Shown here one piece after another: positions 33,356 through 43,650 of a stretch of 64,000 bases of DNA; position 1 is the stretch's first letter, and each line of letters begins with the position of its first letter. The stretch spans positions 682,001 to 746,000 of the forward strand of contig NZ_BAAANL010000001.1 of NCBI RefSeq assembly GCF_039529775.1. The letters run 5' to 3'. The position numbers were made by a program, and so were the translations under genes. Source of the DNA: Myceligenerans crystallogenes (lineage in GTDB: Bacteria; Actinomycetota; Actinomycetes; Actinomycetales; Cellulomonadaceae). The notes below the pieces were generated by a model that searched no databases, had not been told where the DNA came from, and saw only the letters and a program-made list of their open reading frames with translations.

Positions 33356-34138
33356 ATGTCCACTTCCGTGCACGAACCGGCGATCGACGTCGTCGGGCTG
33401 ACCAAGTCGTTCGGCAGGACCGAGGTGCTGAAGGGCGTCACGTTCGACGTCCGGCCGGGCGAGATCTTCGCCCTGCTCGGCTCGAACGGCGCCGGCAAGA
33501 CCACCACGGTGAACATCTGCACCACCCTGCTGCGGCCCGACGGCGGCACGGCGCGGCTCGCGGGCCACGACGTGATCCGCGAGGCCGAGCAGGTCCGGCG
33601 GTCGATCTCGCTGACCGGCCAGTTCGCCGCCGTCGACCAGGTCCTGACCGGCCGGGAGAACCTCGAGCTGATCGCGCGGCTGCGCCGCGTGCCCGGGCCG
33701 CGCACGGTCACGAGCGGGCTGCTCGCGCAGTTCGGGCTGTCCGACGCCGCCGACCGCCGCGCCGGCACCTACTCGGGCGGCATGCGGCGCCGGCTCGACA
33801 TCGCGATGAGCCTGGTGGGCTCGCCGGGGATCATCTTCCTGGACGAGCCGACCACCGGCCTGGACCCCGAGGCGCGCCTCGAGGTCTGGCGCACGGTCAA
33901 GGGCCTCGCGGCCGACGGCACCACCATCCTGCTCACCACCCAGTACCTGGAGGAGGCCGAGCAGCTCGCGGACCGCATCGCGATCCTGCACGAGGGCACC
34001 ATCATCGCCAACGGCACCCTCGCCGAGCTGAAGAAGATGTTCCCGCCCGCCAAGGTCGAGTACGTCGAGAAGCAGCCCACCCTCGAGGAGATCTTCCTCG
34101 CCATCATCGGCAAGACCGGCGTCACGGAGGCCAACTGA
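33356..34138 (+). CDS. ABC exporter ATP-binding protein, DrrA type
   Basis: 260 residues; GGAGGAG precedes the ATG. Walker A LLGSNGAGKTTTVN, signature TYSGGMRRRLDIAMSL, Walker B GIIFLDEPTTGLDP, switch His replaced by Gln in ILLTTQYLEEAEQL, as is usual in this subfamily. It matches the daunorubicin-resistance DrrA branch, though at 260 residues it lacks the longer C-terminal part of DrrA (~330). Pairs with the permease that overlaps it by 1 bp. Export of drugs or lipids is the likely function; the substrate is unknown. Confidence 0.9.
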   Translation: MSTSVHEPAIDVVGLTKSFGRTEVLKGVTFDVRPGEIFALLGSNGAGKTTTVNICTTLLRPDGGTARLAGHDVIREAEQVRRSISLTGQFAAVDQVLTGRENLELIARLRRVPGPRTVTSGLLAQFGLSDAADRRAGTYSGGMRRRLDIAMSLVGSPGIIFLDEPTTGLDPEARLEVWRTVKGLAADGTTILLTTQYLEEAEQLADRIAILHEGTIIANGTLAELKKMFPPAKVEYVEKQPTLEEIFLAIIGKTGVTEAN

Positions 34139-34884
34139 TGTTCCACGACACCTGGGCGCTCACCGGGCGCCTCATGAAGCAGATCCTGCGCAGCCCCGAC
34201 ACGATCATCACGGTCGCCGTCACGCCGATCGCGATCTTCCTGCTGTTCCGGTACGTGTTCGGCGGGGCGATCGCGACCGGCGGAGCCAACTACACCAACT
34301 ACCTGCTGCCGGGGATCCTGCTGATCACCGTCGGGTCGAGCGTGGCGTACACGGCGCTGCGGATCTACAACGACACCAGCGGCGGGATCACCGCGAGGCT
34401 GCAGACGATGCCGATCTCGCGGTCGGCGGTGCTGTGGTCGCACGTGCTGACGTCGCTGGTCTCGAACGCCGTGACCGCCGTGCTGATCGTCGGGGTGGGG
34501 TTCGCGATGGGCTTCCGGCCCGAGGCGGACCTGCTCGGCTGGCTCGCCGCGATCGGGGTGCTCACGCTGTTCACGCTGACCCTCACCTGGATGTCGGTGA
34601 TCCCGGGCCTGACGGCCACGTCGATGGAGGGCGCGGGCGCGTTCTCCTACCCGCTGATCTTCCTGCCGTTCCTCAGCTCGGCGTTCGCCCCGACGGAGTC
34701 CATGCCCGGTCCGGTCCGCTGGTTCGCCGAGAACCAGCCGGTCACCTCGGTGGTGGAAACCCTCCGCGCGCTCTTCGAGGACGAGCCGGTGGGCAACGAC
34801 ATCTGGATTGCCCTGGCCTGGATCGTCGGCATCGGCGTCCTCTGCTACGTCCTCGCGCTCCGTACCTACCGGAAGGCGGTCTGA
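34138..34884 (+). CDS. ABC-2 type permease, DrrB type
   Basis: 248 residues; ATG overlaps the ATPase stop (TGATG). Six hydrophobic segments and the ABC-2 features FRYVFGGAI near the N-terminus and SYPLIFLPFLSSAFAPTESMPGPVRWFAENQPVT, the conserved P-rich block of the drug-export branch. Forms the membrane channel with the preceding ATPase. Confidence 0.9.
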   Translation: MFHDTWALTGRLMKQILRSPDTIITVAVTPIAIFLLFRYVFGGAIATGGANYTNYLLPGILLITVGSSVAYTALRIYNDTSGGITARLQTMPISRSAVLWSHVLTSLVSNAVTAVLIVGVGFAMGFRPEADLLGWLAAIGVLTLFTLTLTWMSVIPGLTATSMEGAGAFSYPLIFLPFLSSAFAPTESMPGPVRWFAENQPVTSVVETLRALFEDEPVGNDIWIALAWIVGIGVLCYVLALRTYRKAV

Positions 34885-34886
34885 CC

Positions 34887-36215
34887 ATGACCCGGCGATC
34901 TGTGGAAGCCGCATCCGTCTCGCCTGACCGCGTCACGATGCCACGCCTTGCCGCCGGAGCCGGAGCGGCGATCCTCACGGTCGCGCTCCTGGCGGGCGCC
35001 GCGGCGCCGGCGACGGCCGCGCCGGGAGCTGCCGCCGACGCCGTCTCGTCGGCCGCCGGTGTGGCGAGTGCCGGTGCGGCGGCCGCCGGTGCGGCCACCG
35101 CCGGTCCGTTGGCCGCCGTCGGCTCCGGGGAGACCGGCCCGGAGAACCGGCCCGAGCTCCGGCGGGCGCTCCAGCGCCTCGTCGACGCCGGAGCGGTCGG
35201 CGCCCAGCTCCGCGTGACCGACGAGAACGGCACCTGGACCGGCACCGCCGGCCGGCGTTCGCTGGGCGGCCACGGCGGCGTCCCGGCGGACGGCCGGTTC
35301 CGGATCGGCAGCGCGACCAAGACGATCACGGCGACGATCGTCCTCCAGCTCGTCGCCGAGGGCCGGATCGGGCTCGACGACCCCGTCGCCGGCGTCGTCC
35401 CCCTCGACGGGCTCGACCCCCGGATCACCGTTCGCATGCTGCTGCAGCACACGAGCGGCCTGCTCAGCTACAGCGGCGCGATCGACGCGGACGGGACCTA
35501 CGTCCCCGGCATCGCCGGGACGCTCGACGAACTGATGGCGAACCGGCTGCGCGGCCACGAGCCGGAGGAACTGGTGCGGTACGCGCTGGACCGCCCGGCC
35601 CGCTTCGAGCCGGGGACGGCGTGGGAGTACTCCAACACGAACTACACCCTGGCGGTGCTGCTCGTCGAGGCGCTGACCGGGGAGTCGTACGGGCAGCAGG
35701 TGGCCGAGCGCATCGTGCGGCCGCTCGGCCTGCGGGACACCTTCGCCCCCGGGGACCGCACCGCGATCCCCGGCCCGCACGCCCACGCCTACTACCGGTT
35801 CGCCGACGGGCATGTCGAGGACGTCACCCGGATGAACCCCTCGGGGTTCGCCGGCGCGGGCGACCTGATCTCGACCACCGCGGACCTCGGCACGTTCGCG
35901 ACGGCGCTGGCCGCCGGCGAGCTGCTGCCGTCGGCGCTGCTGGAGGAGATGCGCACGCCGCTGGCGGGTAGCGGGGTCCCGGTCTACGGCGAGTACGGCC
36001 TGGGCCTGTTCGTCCAGGACCTCGGCCCGGGCTGCGGCGTCGTCGTGAGCCACAACGGCGGCCTGCCGGGCTACGCGACCCTGATGTACACGAGCCCCGA
36101 CGGCGCCACGACCCTGACGGGCTCGGTCAACTACACGGACGACGCCACGAACTCCCTGGCCCCGGAGTTCATCGCCACGACGGCACACCTGACCCGCGAG
36201 GTCTTCTGCGCCTGA
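34887..36215 (+). CDS. Secreted serine hydrolase, beta-lactamase/D-Ala carboxypeptidase family
   Basis: 442 residues; starts 2 bp after the permease gene and is probably in its operon. A signal sequence (LAAGAGAAILTVALLAG) is followed by an Ala-rich spacer. Catalytic motifs of the class C beta-lactamase fold: SATK (SxxK), YSN (YxN) in WEYSNTNYTLAVLL, and HNGG (HxG position) near the C-terminus. PMLLQHTSGL-type block MLLQHTSGLLSYSG. Such proteins are D-Ala-D-Ala carboxypeptidases or esterases acting outside the membrane. Its place behind a drug exporter hints at a cell-envelope or antibiotic-tolerance role. Confidence 0.88.
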   Translation: MTRRSVEAASVSPDRVTMPRLAAGAGAAILTVALLAGAAAPATAAPGAAADAVSSAAGVASAGAAAAGAATAGPLAAVGSGETGPENRPELRRALQRLVDAGAVGAQLRVTDENGTWTGTAGRRSLGGHGGVPADGRFRIGSATKTITATIVLQLVAEGRIGLDDPVAGVVPLDGLDPRITVRMLLQHTSGLLSYSGAIDADGTYVPGIAGTLDELMANRLRGHEPEELVRYALDRPARFEPGTAWEYSNTNYTLAVLLVEALTGESYGQQVAERIVRPLGLRDTFAPGDRTAIPGPHAHAYYRFADGHVEDVTRMNPSGFAGAGDLISTTADLGTFATALAAGELLPSALLEEMRTPLAGSGVPVYGEYGLGLFVQDLGPGCGVVVSHNGGLPGYATLMYTSPDGATTLTGSVNYTDDATNSLAPEFIATTAHLTREVFCA

Positions 36216-36228
36216 CGGCCGACACGGC

Positions 36229-36259
36229 CCGCTGCCCCGGCCCCTGCCCGGGGCAGCGG
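36229..36259 (+). terminator. Hairpin terminator after the exporter/hydrolase operon
   Basis: CCGCTGCCCCGG (36229-36240) pairs exactly with 36248-36259, a 12-bp stem with a 7-base loop, 14 bp after the stop, followed by TCGTGGTTCTTGG. Confidence 0.75.
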
Positions 36260-36369
36260 TCGTGGTTCTTGGCTCAGTAGCATCTCGAATCCATTCGAAG
36301 CGGCGAGAACGGGGGCCAACGTGCTACTGACGCCCCCGCGGTCAGGTGAGCCGCGGGTAGGGTCGTGGG

Positions 36370-38022
36370 GTGGGTTCTCGGGTGAGTGTTGAGGAGCATC
36401 GGGACGACGTCGCGCGTCTCCTCGCCGGAATCTCCGGCGAGGTTTCCGGGACGACGACGGTGGGTGCGGAGGTTTCCGGGACGACGACGGTGGGTGCCGA
36501 GAGTTCGGGGGCGACGGCGGGCGGCGCGGAGGTTTCCGGGACGGCGACGGTGGGTGCCGAAGGTTCCGGGACGACGACGGTGGGTGCGCAGCTCGTTCCG
36601 GTCGGTGATGCCCTCGGCCGGGTGCTCGCCGGCGACGTCCTCGCGCCGGAACCCCTGCCCCGGTTCCGGAACTCGCAGATGGACGGGTTCGCGGTACGGG
36701 CCGCCGACATCGCCGGCGCGACCGTCGGTGCTCCGGTGATTCTTCCCGTCGCCGGTGAGATCGCGGCCGGCTCCGCCGCCGCGCCCCTCGCGCCTGGCAC
36801 CGCCGTCCGCATCATGACCGGCGCGCCGGTCCCGGCGGAGGCGGACGCGGTGGTGCCCGTCGAGGACACCGACGTCGGCACCTTCAACCACGACCACGCT
36901 GCGGCGCGAGGCAGTGCTTCCGGCCGCGAAACGAACCCGCCCGCAGACCCCGCCTCGCGGCTGGAGGCACCACACGACCCCGACGCAGGCGAACGCAAAG
37001 CCGGGGGATCCGGGACCGCTCCGGTCGGGTCCGGGTCCGCCCGGATCGGGTCCGGGTCCGTGCCGGTCGGGTCCGGGTCCGCGTGGGTCGGGTTCGGGTC
37101 CGTGCGGATCATCCGGTCCCGGGCGGCCGGGGAGTTCGTGCGGGAGGTGGGGTCCGACGTCGGCGCCGGGGACCTCGTGCTCTCCGCCGGGACCGTGCTG
37201 GCTCCCCATCATCTGGCCGCGGTGGCCGCGTGTGGTGTCGCGGAGCTTCCGGTACGACGGCGGCTCCGGGTGGCCGTCGTGTCGACGGGCACCGAGCTGG
37301 TCGCGCCCGGCGAACCGGCCGGTCCGGGACAGATCTGGGACGCGAACGCCGTGGCGCTCGCGGCCGCGGTCCGGGCGGCGGGGGCCGAGGTGGCGGGTAC
37401 GTACCGGATCACCGACGACCCGGAGGCCGCGCGGAGGGCGCTCCGCACCGCGGCGGCGTCGTCGGACCTGGTGATCACCTCCGGCGGCGTGAGCCAGGGG
37501 GCGCACGAGGTGGTCAAGGACGTGCTGTCCGGCGCGGTGTTCCGGTCCGTGGCGATGCAGCCCGGCGGGCCCCAGGGGTTCGGGAGGCTGGACGGAACGC
37601 CCGTGGTGACCTTCCCCGGGAATCCGGTGAGCGCGCAGGTGTCGTTCGTCGTCTTCCTGCGCGACCCGCTGCGCCGCGCCGCGGGGCTGCCGACGGTGGG
37701 AGAGCTGCGCGCCGTCGTCGGGCATGCCGGGGAATCCGGCGGATCCATCGCCTCGCCGCTCGGCAGGCGGCAGTATCTCCGGGGCCGGCTACGGCCGGCC
37801 GGTGGAATGCGGGGGACGGTCGGTCCGAAGTCGGGAAGTCGGTTCCCCGAGGGGCCGACCGCAAGGACATCCGACCGACCGCTCCTCCAGGTCGACGTCG
37901 TCGGCGGGGCCGGGTCGCATCTGGTGGCGTCCATGGGGGCGGCCGACGTGCTGGTCGAGGTGCCCGCCGACCGGAGCGCACTGGATCCCGGGGACGAGGT
38001 CACCCTCCTTCCGCTGGGATGA
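36370..38022 (+). CDS. moeA: Molybdopterin molybdotransferase MoeA with two in-frame repeat insertions
   Basis: 550 residues against ~400-420 for normal MoeA. GTG 36370; a GTG four codons later is an alternative. MoeA blocks are intact: LPRFRNSQMDGFAVRAADI, IMTGAPVPAEADAVVPVED, RVAVVSTGTELVAPGEP, the MPT-binding TSGGVSQGAHEVVKDVL and TFPGNPVSAQVSF. Insert 1 (residues ~24-73) is five EVSGTTTVGA-like decapeptides. Insert 2 (about 178-246, between domains) ends in four VGSGSAR-like heptapeptides. MoeA inserts molybdate into molybdopterin-AMP. A 41-bp minisatellite begins at its stop codon. Confidence 0.92.
   Translation: MGSRVSVEEHRDDVARLLAGISGEVSGTTTVGAEVSGTTTVGAESSGATAGGAEVSGTATVGAEGSGTTTVGAQLVPVGDALGRVLAGDVLAPEPLPRFRNSQMDGFAVRAADIAGATVGAPVILPVAGEIAAGSAAAPLAPGTAVRIMTGAPVPAEADAVVPVEDTDVGTFNHDHAAARGSASGRETNPPADPASRLEAPHDPDAGERKAGGSGTAPVGSGSARIGSGSVPVGSGSAWVGFGSVRIIRSRAAGEFVREVGSDVGAGDLVLSAGTVLAPHHLAAVAACGVAELPVRRRLRVAVVSTGTELVAPGEPAGPGQIWDANAVALAAAVRAAGAEVAGTYRITDDPEAARRALRTAAASSDLVITSGGVSQGAHEVVKDVLSGAVFRSVAMQPGGPQGFGRLDGTPVVTFPGNPVSAQVSFVVFLRDPLRRAAGLPTVGELRAVVGHAGESGGSIASPLGRRQYLRGRLRPAGGMRGTVGPKSGSRFPEGPTARTSDRPLLQVDVVGGAGSHLVASMGAADVLVEVPADRSALDPGDEVTLLPLG
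36439..36588 (+). repeat. Five 30-bp tandem repeats in the moeA N-terminus
   Basis: Units at 36439, 36469, 36499, 36529 and 36559, each 30 bp, encoding EVSGTTTVGA and variants (ESSGATAGGA, EVSGTATVGA, EGSGTTTVGA). Being a multiple of 3 they keep the reading frame. Confidence 0.93.
37024..37107 (+). repeat. Four 21-bp tandem repeats inside moeA
   Basis: Units at 37024, 37045, 37066 and 37087 encode VGSGSAR, IGSGSVP, VGSGSAW, VGFGSVR. They end a ~70-residue insertion between MoeA domains. Confidence 0.9.
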
Positions 38023-38268
38023 GGCAGAGATGAGGCAGATCCGCGAAGTGGTCGCCGTCCTTCGGCTGGGGTGAGGTAGCTCTGCGAAGTGGTCGCCGTC
38101 CTTCGGCTGGGGTGAGGTAGGTCTGCGAAGTGGTCGCCGTTCATCCGCTGGGGTGAGGTTGATCTGCGAAATGGTTGCCCTTCTTCCGGTGGGGTGAGGC
38201 AGATTCGCAGGGAGGTCCCTCTGCTGGGTTGAGGCGGATCCGCGCAGAGGACCTTTTCCTCGCCGGGG
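37999..38268 (+). repeat. Degenerate 41-bp minisatellite at the moeA 3' end
   Basis: A partial unit (37999-38030) includes the moeA stop. Four full units follow at 38031, 38072, 38113 and 38154, each opening TGAGG and containing GCGAAGTGGTCGCCGT or a variant and ending near CTGGGG. Two diverged, shorter units are at 38195-38229 and 38230-38268. Since 41 is not a multiple of 3, no single frame is conserved. It fills most of the 307-bp gap before the next gene. Confidence 0.92.
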
Positions 38269-38329
38269 TCGACGGGGTTCGTGCCGGAATCCGGGTCCGG
38301 GGAGGTTCCGGCGCCAGTAGATTGGCCCG

Positions 38330-39967
<1,638 letters not shown>

Positions 39968-40040
39968 CCGGGCAGCCGTCCTGATCGGGCCGGCGCCGCC
40001 GGCGACCGGTTGCGGCGGGACGGCCGATTACAGTGAGGCG

Positions 40041-40460
40041 GTGAGCGAAGTCAGCACCGTGACCGAGGCCGTCCTCGGGGAGTCCGTGACCCGTGACGTC
40101 GAGGCGGCCGTGGCAGCCCCCGAGTGCGGCGCCGTCGTCACGTTCCGCGGCGTCGTCCGGGACGACGACGGCGGGCGCGCCGTGACCAGCCTGGACTACG
40201 AGGCGCACCCCGATGCCGCCGCCACCCTGCGAAAAGTGTGCCAGGCGGTGGCCGAGGAGACCGGGCTTCGTGTCGCCGCCGTGCACCGGTACGGCCACCT
40301 GGAGATCGGCGACGTCGCCCTGGTCGCCTCCGCGTCGGCGGGCCACCGCAAGGAGGCCTTCGAGGCGTGCTCCCTGCTGGTCGAGCGCATCAAGGCCGAG
40401 GTCCCCATCTGGAAGAAGCAGCAGTTCACCGACGGCGAGTCGGAGTGGGTCGGGCTGTAG
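40041..40460 (+). CDS. moaE: Molybdopterin synthase catalytic subunit MoaE
   Basis: 139 residues, normal length; GTG 40041. The family features are present: GAVVTFRGVVRDDDGGRAV, LDYEAHPDAAATLRKVC, VAAVHRYGHLEIGDVALVASASAGHRKEAFEAC and the active-site KAEVPIWKKQQF near the C-terminus. It receives sulfur from thiocarboxylated MoaD to convert cyclic pyranopterin monophosphate to molybdopterin. No moaD gene is adjacent. Confidence 0.95.
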   Translation: MSEVSTVTEAVLGESVTRDVEAAVAAPECGAVVTFRGVVRDDDGGRAVTSLDYEAHPDAAATLRKVCQAVAEETGLRVAAVHRYGHLEIGDVALVASASAGHRKEAFEACSLLVERIKAEVPIWKKQQFTDGESEWVGL

Positions 40461-40595
40461 CCCCGCACCGCCGCGGCGCCGACCGGGCCTGGATTCGCCG
40501 CGGGATTCGCCCGTCGGGTAATTCTTGTCGAACGGTCGACCAACTTCTCCCGTTCCCCATTCCGATATCCCCTGATCAGGTCGATCATAAGAGCT

Positions 40596-41555
40596 GTGCA
40601 TGACGAACTCGTCCACGTAGCCCTTCATGCAACCCACCCCGAGAGCGGCGCCGCGCGCACGAGCCTGGCCGGAATCGTCGCCGACCTCGCGCAGCCCGTT
40701 CAGGTCGTCGACGCCGACCTGCCCATCCGGGACGTCAACCTCTACTTCCGCGACCCCGAGGTCTCCTGCGTCGTGGTGCGCCGTTCCCGCCCGACGACGC
40801 GCGTGGGCATCCTGATGCGACAGCATTTCACCTGGGTCTACACCGGCCGTCTCGGCTACGGCCGGGCGATGCACGACCCGAAACCCGTCTCCATGGTGAC
40901 CGACTGGTCCCCGCTCGTCGCGCACCCCGCCTCCCACGTCGCCGACGTCGCGGCGCAGGTCATGGTGCGCGACGCCAAGCAGCGGTACGACGACGTCCTG
41001 GTCCAGGACACCCGCTGGGGCGTGACGAGCGCCGCCGCGATCATGCGGGCGCTCGTGGGGGCACTGTCCGAGCGCTCGACGCACGACCCGCTGACCCGCC
41101 TCAAGACCCGCGCCGCCATCTGGTACGACCTGACCCGCCGGTGCGACACGGCGCGCCCGGGGACCGCTCAGTTCCTGCTCCTGTTCGACGTCGAGGGCCT
41201 GCACCGCGTCAACGCCGCGTACGGTCTCGCGGCGGGCGACCAGGTGCTGATCGAGGTGGCGTCCCGCCTGGTCGGGGCCCTGCCCGCGGGCAGCGAGATC
41301 GGCCGGGTCGACGGGGGCACGTTCGCCGTCGTCATCAGCCTCCCGGCGGTCGACGACGTCGGCGCGGCGATGTCCGCGGAGTCCCTGCGGCAGCGGTTCG
41401 CCGACGCCCTCGCGGAGCCGCCGCGCACCCTCCCGCACGGCGCCTGGCCCCGGGTCCGCGGCGTGGTGTCGTGGGCGACGACCCCGTCCTCGGCGGAATC
41501 CCTCGTCCTGGACGCCGAGACCCGGATGCGAGAACGCCGCAACCCCTTCGCCTGA
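40596..41555 (+). CDS. Degenerate GGDEF domain protein with CBS-like N-terminal region
   Basis: 319 residues from GTG 40596. Residues ~30-145 resemble a CBS-pair/EAL-associated sensory region (VVDADLPIRDVNLYFRDPEVSCVVVRR, DVAAQVMVRDAKQRYDDVLV). Residues ~160-315 have a GGDEF fold: DPLTRLKTRAAIWYDL, LLLFDVEGLHRVNAAYGLAAGDQVLIEVASRL. The active-site motif reads RVDGGTFAVV instead of RxGGDEF, so the catalytic acid pair is lost and c-di-GMP synthesis is unlikely. It may bind nucleotides or act as a sensor. Followed by the second palindromic repeat element. Confidence 0.82.
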   Translation: MHDELVHVALHATHPESGAARTSLAGIVADLAQPVQVVDADLPIRDVNLYFRDPEVSCVVVRRSRPTTRVGILMRQHFTWVYTGRLGYGRAMHDPKPVSMVTDWSPLVAHPASHVADVAAQVMVRDAKQRYDDVLVQDTRWGVTSAAAIMRALVGALSERSTHDPLTRLKTRAAIWYDLTRRCDTARPGTAQFLLLFDVEGLHRVNAAYGLAAGDQVLIEVASRLVGALPAGSEIGRVDGGTFAVVISLPAVDDVGAAMSAESLRQRFADALAEPPRTLPHGAWPRVRGVVSWATTPSSAESLVLDAETRMRERRNPFA

Positions 41556-41602
41556 CCGACCCCCTGAAGCATCGACCCCCCGGCCGGCCGGCTCCGGAGG
41601 GT

Positions 41603-41656
41603 GACCATGTCATTCGAGTCGATGGTCACGGTCCCATCGACTCAGATGACATGGTC
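41603..41656. repeat. Palindromic repeat element, copy 2
   Basis: GACCATGTCAT (41603-41613) pairs with ATGACATGGTC (41646-41656). After two mismatches GAGTCGATGG (41616-41625) pairs perfectly with CCATCGACTC (41634-41643) around the loop TCACGGTC. Same 54-bp layout as 25094-25147. It lies in the ~195-bp convergent gap between the GGDEF-like gene and moaA. Confidence 0.85.
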
Positions 41657-41749
41657 GCCGCTGCCGGTCAACCGTGGCTGCCGGTCAACCGCCACTGCCG
41701 GTCAGCCGGCGGCTGCCCGTCAGCCCGCGGCCGGCGGTCACGGAACTGG

Positions 41750-42853
41750 TCAGCCGCCGATCGCGCCCATCGAGCGGGTGGTGTCCGCGAAGGCGTCTCG
41801 GGCCAGGTCCGGGGCGTCCGAGCCGTGGGCTCGGGGCTTGGCCCACATCGCGCCGCGCCAGGCGTCGGCGAGCTGTTCGTCCGTCGCGCCCGAGCGCAGC
41901 AACGCCCGCAGGTCCGTCTCCTCGTCGCCGAACAGGCAGGAGCGCACCGTTCCCTCGGCGGTGAGGCGGGTGCGGTCGCAGTCCCCGCAGAAGGACCGAG
42001 TCACCGAGGCGATGATCCCCACCGTCCCCGGGCCGCCGTCGACCAGCCATTCCTCGGCCGGCGCCGCGGGATCCTCGCGTCCCGCCTCCGTGAGCGTGAA
42101 CCGTTCGGACAGCCTGCCGAGCAGGTCTGCGGCCGAGACGACGTCGGACCGCGCCCAGTTCCCGTCCGCGTCCAGCGGCATCTGCTCGATGAACCGCAGC
42201 CGGCAGCCGTGCTCCAGCGCCCAGGCGAGCAGATCCGCCGCGCCGTCCAGCACCTCCGGCAGCAGCACCGCGTTGATCTTCACCGGTGCCAGCCCCGCGG
42301 CGATCGCCCCGCGGATCCCGGTCAGCACGTCGTCGAGCCGGTCGCGCCGCGTCATCGCGGCGAACGCCGCCCGGTCGACCGTGTCGAGGCTCACGTTGAT
42401 CCGGTCCAGCCCGGCCGCGACGAGCCCGGCCGCGCGCTTCTCCAGCCCGAGCGCGTTCGTCGTGATCGCGAAGCTCACGGTGTCCGACGACGCCGCGTCG
42501 GCCGCTCCCCTCGCCGCCCGCAGGATGTCCTCCAGGTCGCGGCGCATCAGCGGCTCGCCGCCCGTGAACCGGACGTCGCGGATGCCCGTCCGGACGCCGA
42601 GGCCGATCAACCGTGCGATCTCGGCCGGGGTCAGGAGCTGGTCGCGGGGGATCACGGGCAGGCCCTCGGCCGGCATGCAGTAGGTGCAGCGGAGGTTGCA
42701 CGCCGTGGTCAGCGAGACGCGCAGATCCCGCGCCACCCGCCCGTACCTGTCGATCAGCCGGTCGTCCTCCGGGCGCGGCGGCAGCTGCGCCGTCGGATCC
42801 CCCGGCCGCGACGAACCCCGTACCGACGGAATCCCGAGCGTGACCACAGCCAT
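41750..42853 (-). CDS. moaA: GTP 3',8-cyclase MoaA (radical SAM)
   Basis: 367 residues. The SAM-binding [4Fe-4S] cluster motif CNLRCTYC has Cys52, Cys56 and Cys59. RFTGGEPLMRRDL and SLDTVDRAAFAAMTRRDRLDDV follow. The second, substrate-side cluster is the CGDCDRTRLTAEGTVRSC block. The C-terminus is the conserved GG (SMGAIGG), needed for catalysis. First step of molybdenum cofactor synthesis: GTP to 3',8-cyclo-7,8-dihydro-GTP. It is on the opposite strand to moeA and moaE. Confidence 0.96.
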   Translation of the reverse strand: MAVVTLGIPSVRGSSRPGDPTAQLPPRPEDDRLIDRYGRVARDLRVSLTTACNLRCTYCMPAEGLPVIPRDQLLTPAEIARLIGLGVRTGIRDVRFTGGEPLMRRDLEDILRAARGAADAASSDTVSFAITTNALGLEKRAAGLVAAGLDRINVSLDTVDRAAFAAMTRRDRLDDVLTGIRGAIAAGLAPVKINAVLLPEVLDGAADLLAWALEHGCRLRFIEQMPLDADGNWARSDVVSAADLLGRLSERFTLTEAGREDPAAPAEEWLVDGGPGTVGIIASVTRSFCGDCDRTRLTAEGTVRSCLFGDEETDLRALLRSGATDEQLADAWRGAMWAKPRAHGSDAPDLARDAFADTTRSMGAIGG

Positions 42854-42933
42854 TCCCCGAGGGTAGCCGGGCTGCCGGACATCCCGTAAGGGTGTCCCGC
42901 CTGTCGGCGTCCGCCCTGCTCAGCCGGCTCGGC

Positions 42934-43317
42934 TCAGGCGTAGCCCGCCTTGACCACGAGCACCGGTGCGGGGGAGTCCAGCAGCACCTGCTGCGTCGTC
43001 GAACCGACGAGGAACGTCCCGACCGTCGAGTGCTTGCGGGCCCCGATCACCACCAGCGACGCCTTCACGCGCTCCGCCGCGTCGATGATGGACTCGGCGA
43101 CCTCCTCGGACTCCTCCCGGTAGGCGACCGGCGCCACCGTGACGCCCGCCGGCACGCTGTCCAGCAGGTGCGCCAGGTCGGAGGGGACCTCCGGGCCCTG
43201 CTGCGGGGTGAGGACGAGCACCGACAGGTTCTGGCTGCGCCGTTCCGCCTCGGCGGTGGCCGCTCGGAGGGCGGATTCGCCCTGGGGCGACGCGTTGTAC
43301 GCAACAAGGACGGTCAT
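42934..43317 (-). CDS. Universal stress protein (UspA family)
   Basis: 127 residues. ATG 43317 (MTVLVAYNASPQGESALRAA) has GGAGGTG upstream with 10-11 base spacing; a GTG 12 bp further up sits inside that GGAGGTG and is unlikely. A single Usp domain, with the ATP-binding loop near the C-terminus VIGARKHSTVGTFLVGSTTQQVLLDS (G-2x-G-9x-G(S/T) pattern). Small cytoplasmic stress-response protein. A short hairpin (GGACA...TGTCC, about 42879-42899) downstream may end its transcript. Confidence 0.9.
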   Translation of the reverse strand: MTVLVAYNASPQGESALRAATAEAERRSQNLSVLVLTPQQGPEVPSDLAHLLDSVPAGVTVAPVAYREESEEVAESIIDAAERVKASLVVIGARKHSTVGTFLVGSTTQQVLLDSPAPVLVVKAGYA

Positions 43318-43650
43318 TGCCGTGAGCACCTCCGCGGGCCGATCTTTCCGAGTTTCTCCGAGTGCACAGCGTGGCAGGTTACCGCCGCCTGAACTCTCTC
43401 ACATCTACGTACGTCCGGCCGGGTGGCTGCAAAAGTATGCTCGACGTGTGCGTTGAGGCAGGCGTCGTCGTCCCCGGACCGGCCGCCGCCACCTCGGACG
43501 ACGCCGGTTCGTCCCGGCCTGGGAAGAACCTACCGGAGCGGGCCCGCCGCCCGACACCTCCCGTCCGTCGGTAAGCGCATTCCGAAACCTCGCCCGGATC
43601 CCCTAGGCTTCGCATGTACCCGTCCAACGACGTCGTTCGGAGCACACTCG

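Noticed and set aside
37999..38268. CRISPR array
   Set aside because: Units are contiguous and degenerate with no unique spacers, and no cas gene is nearby. It is a minisatellite.
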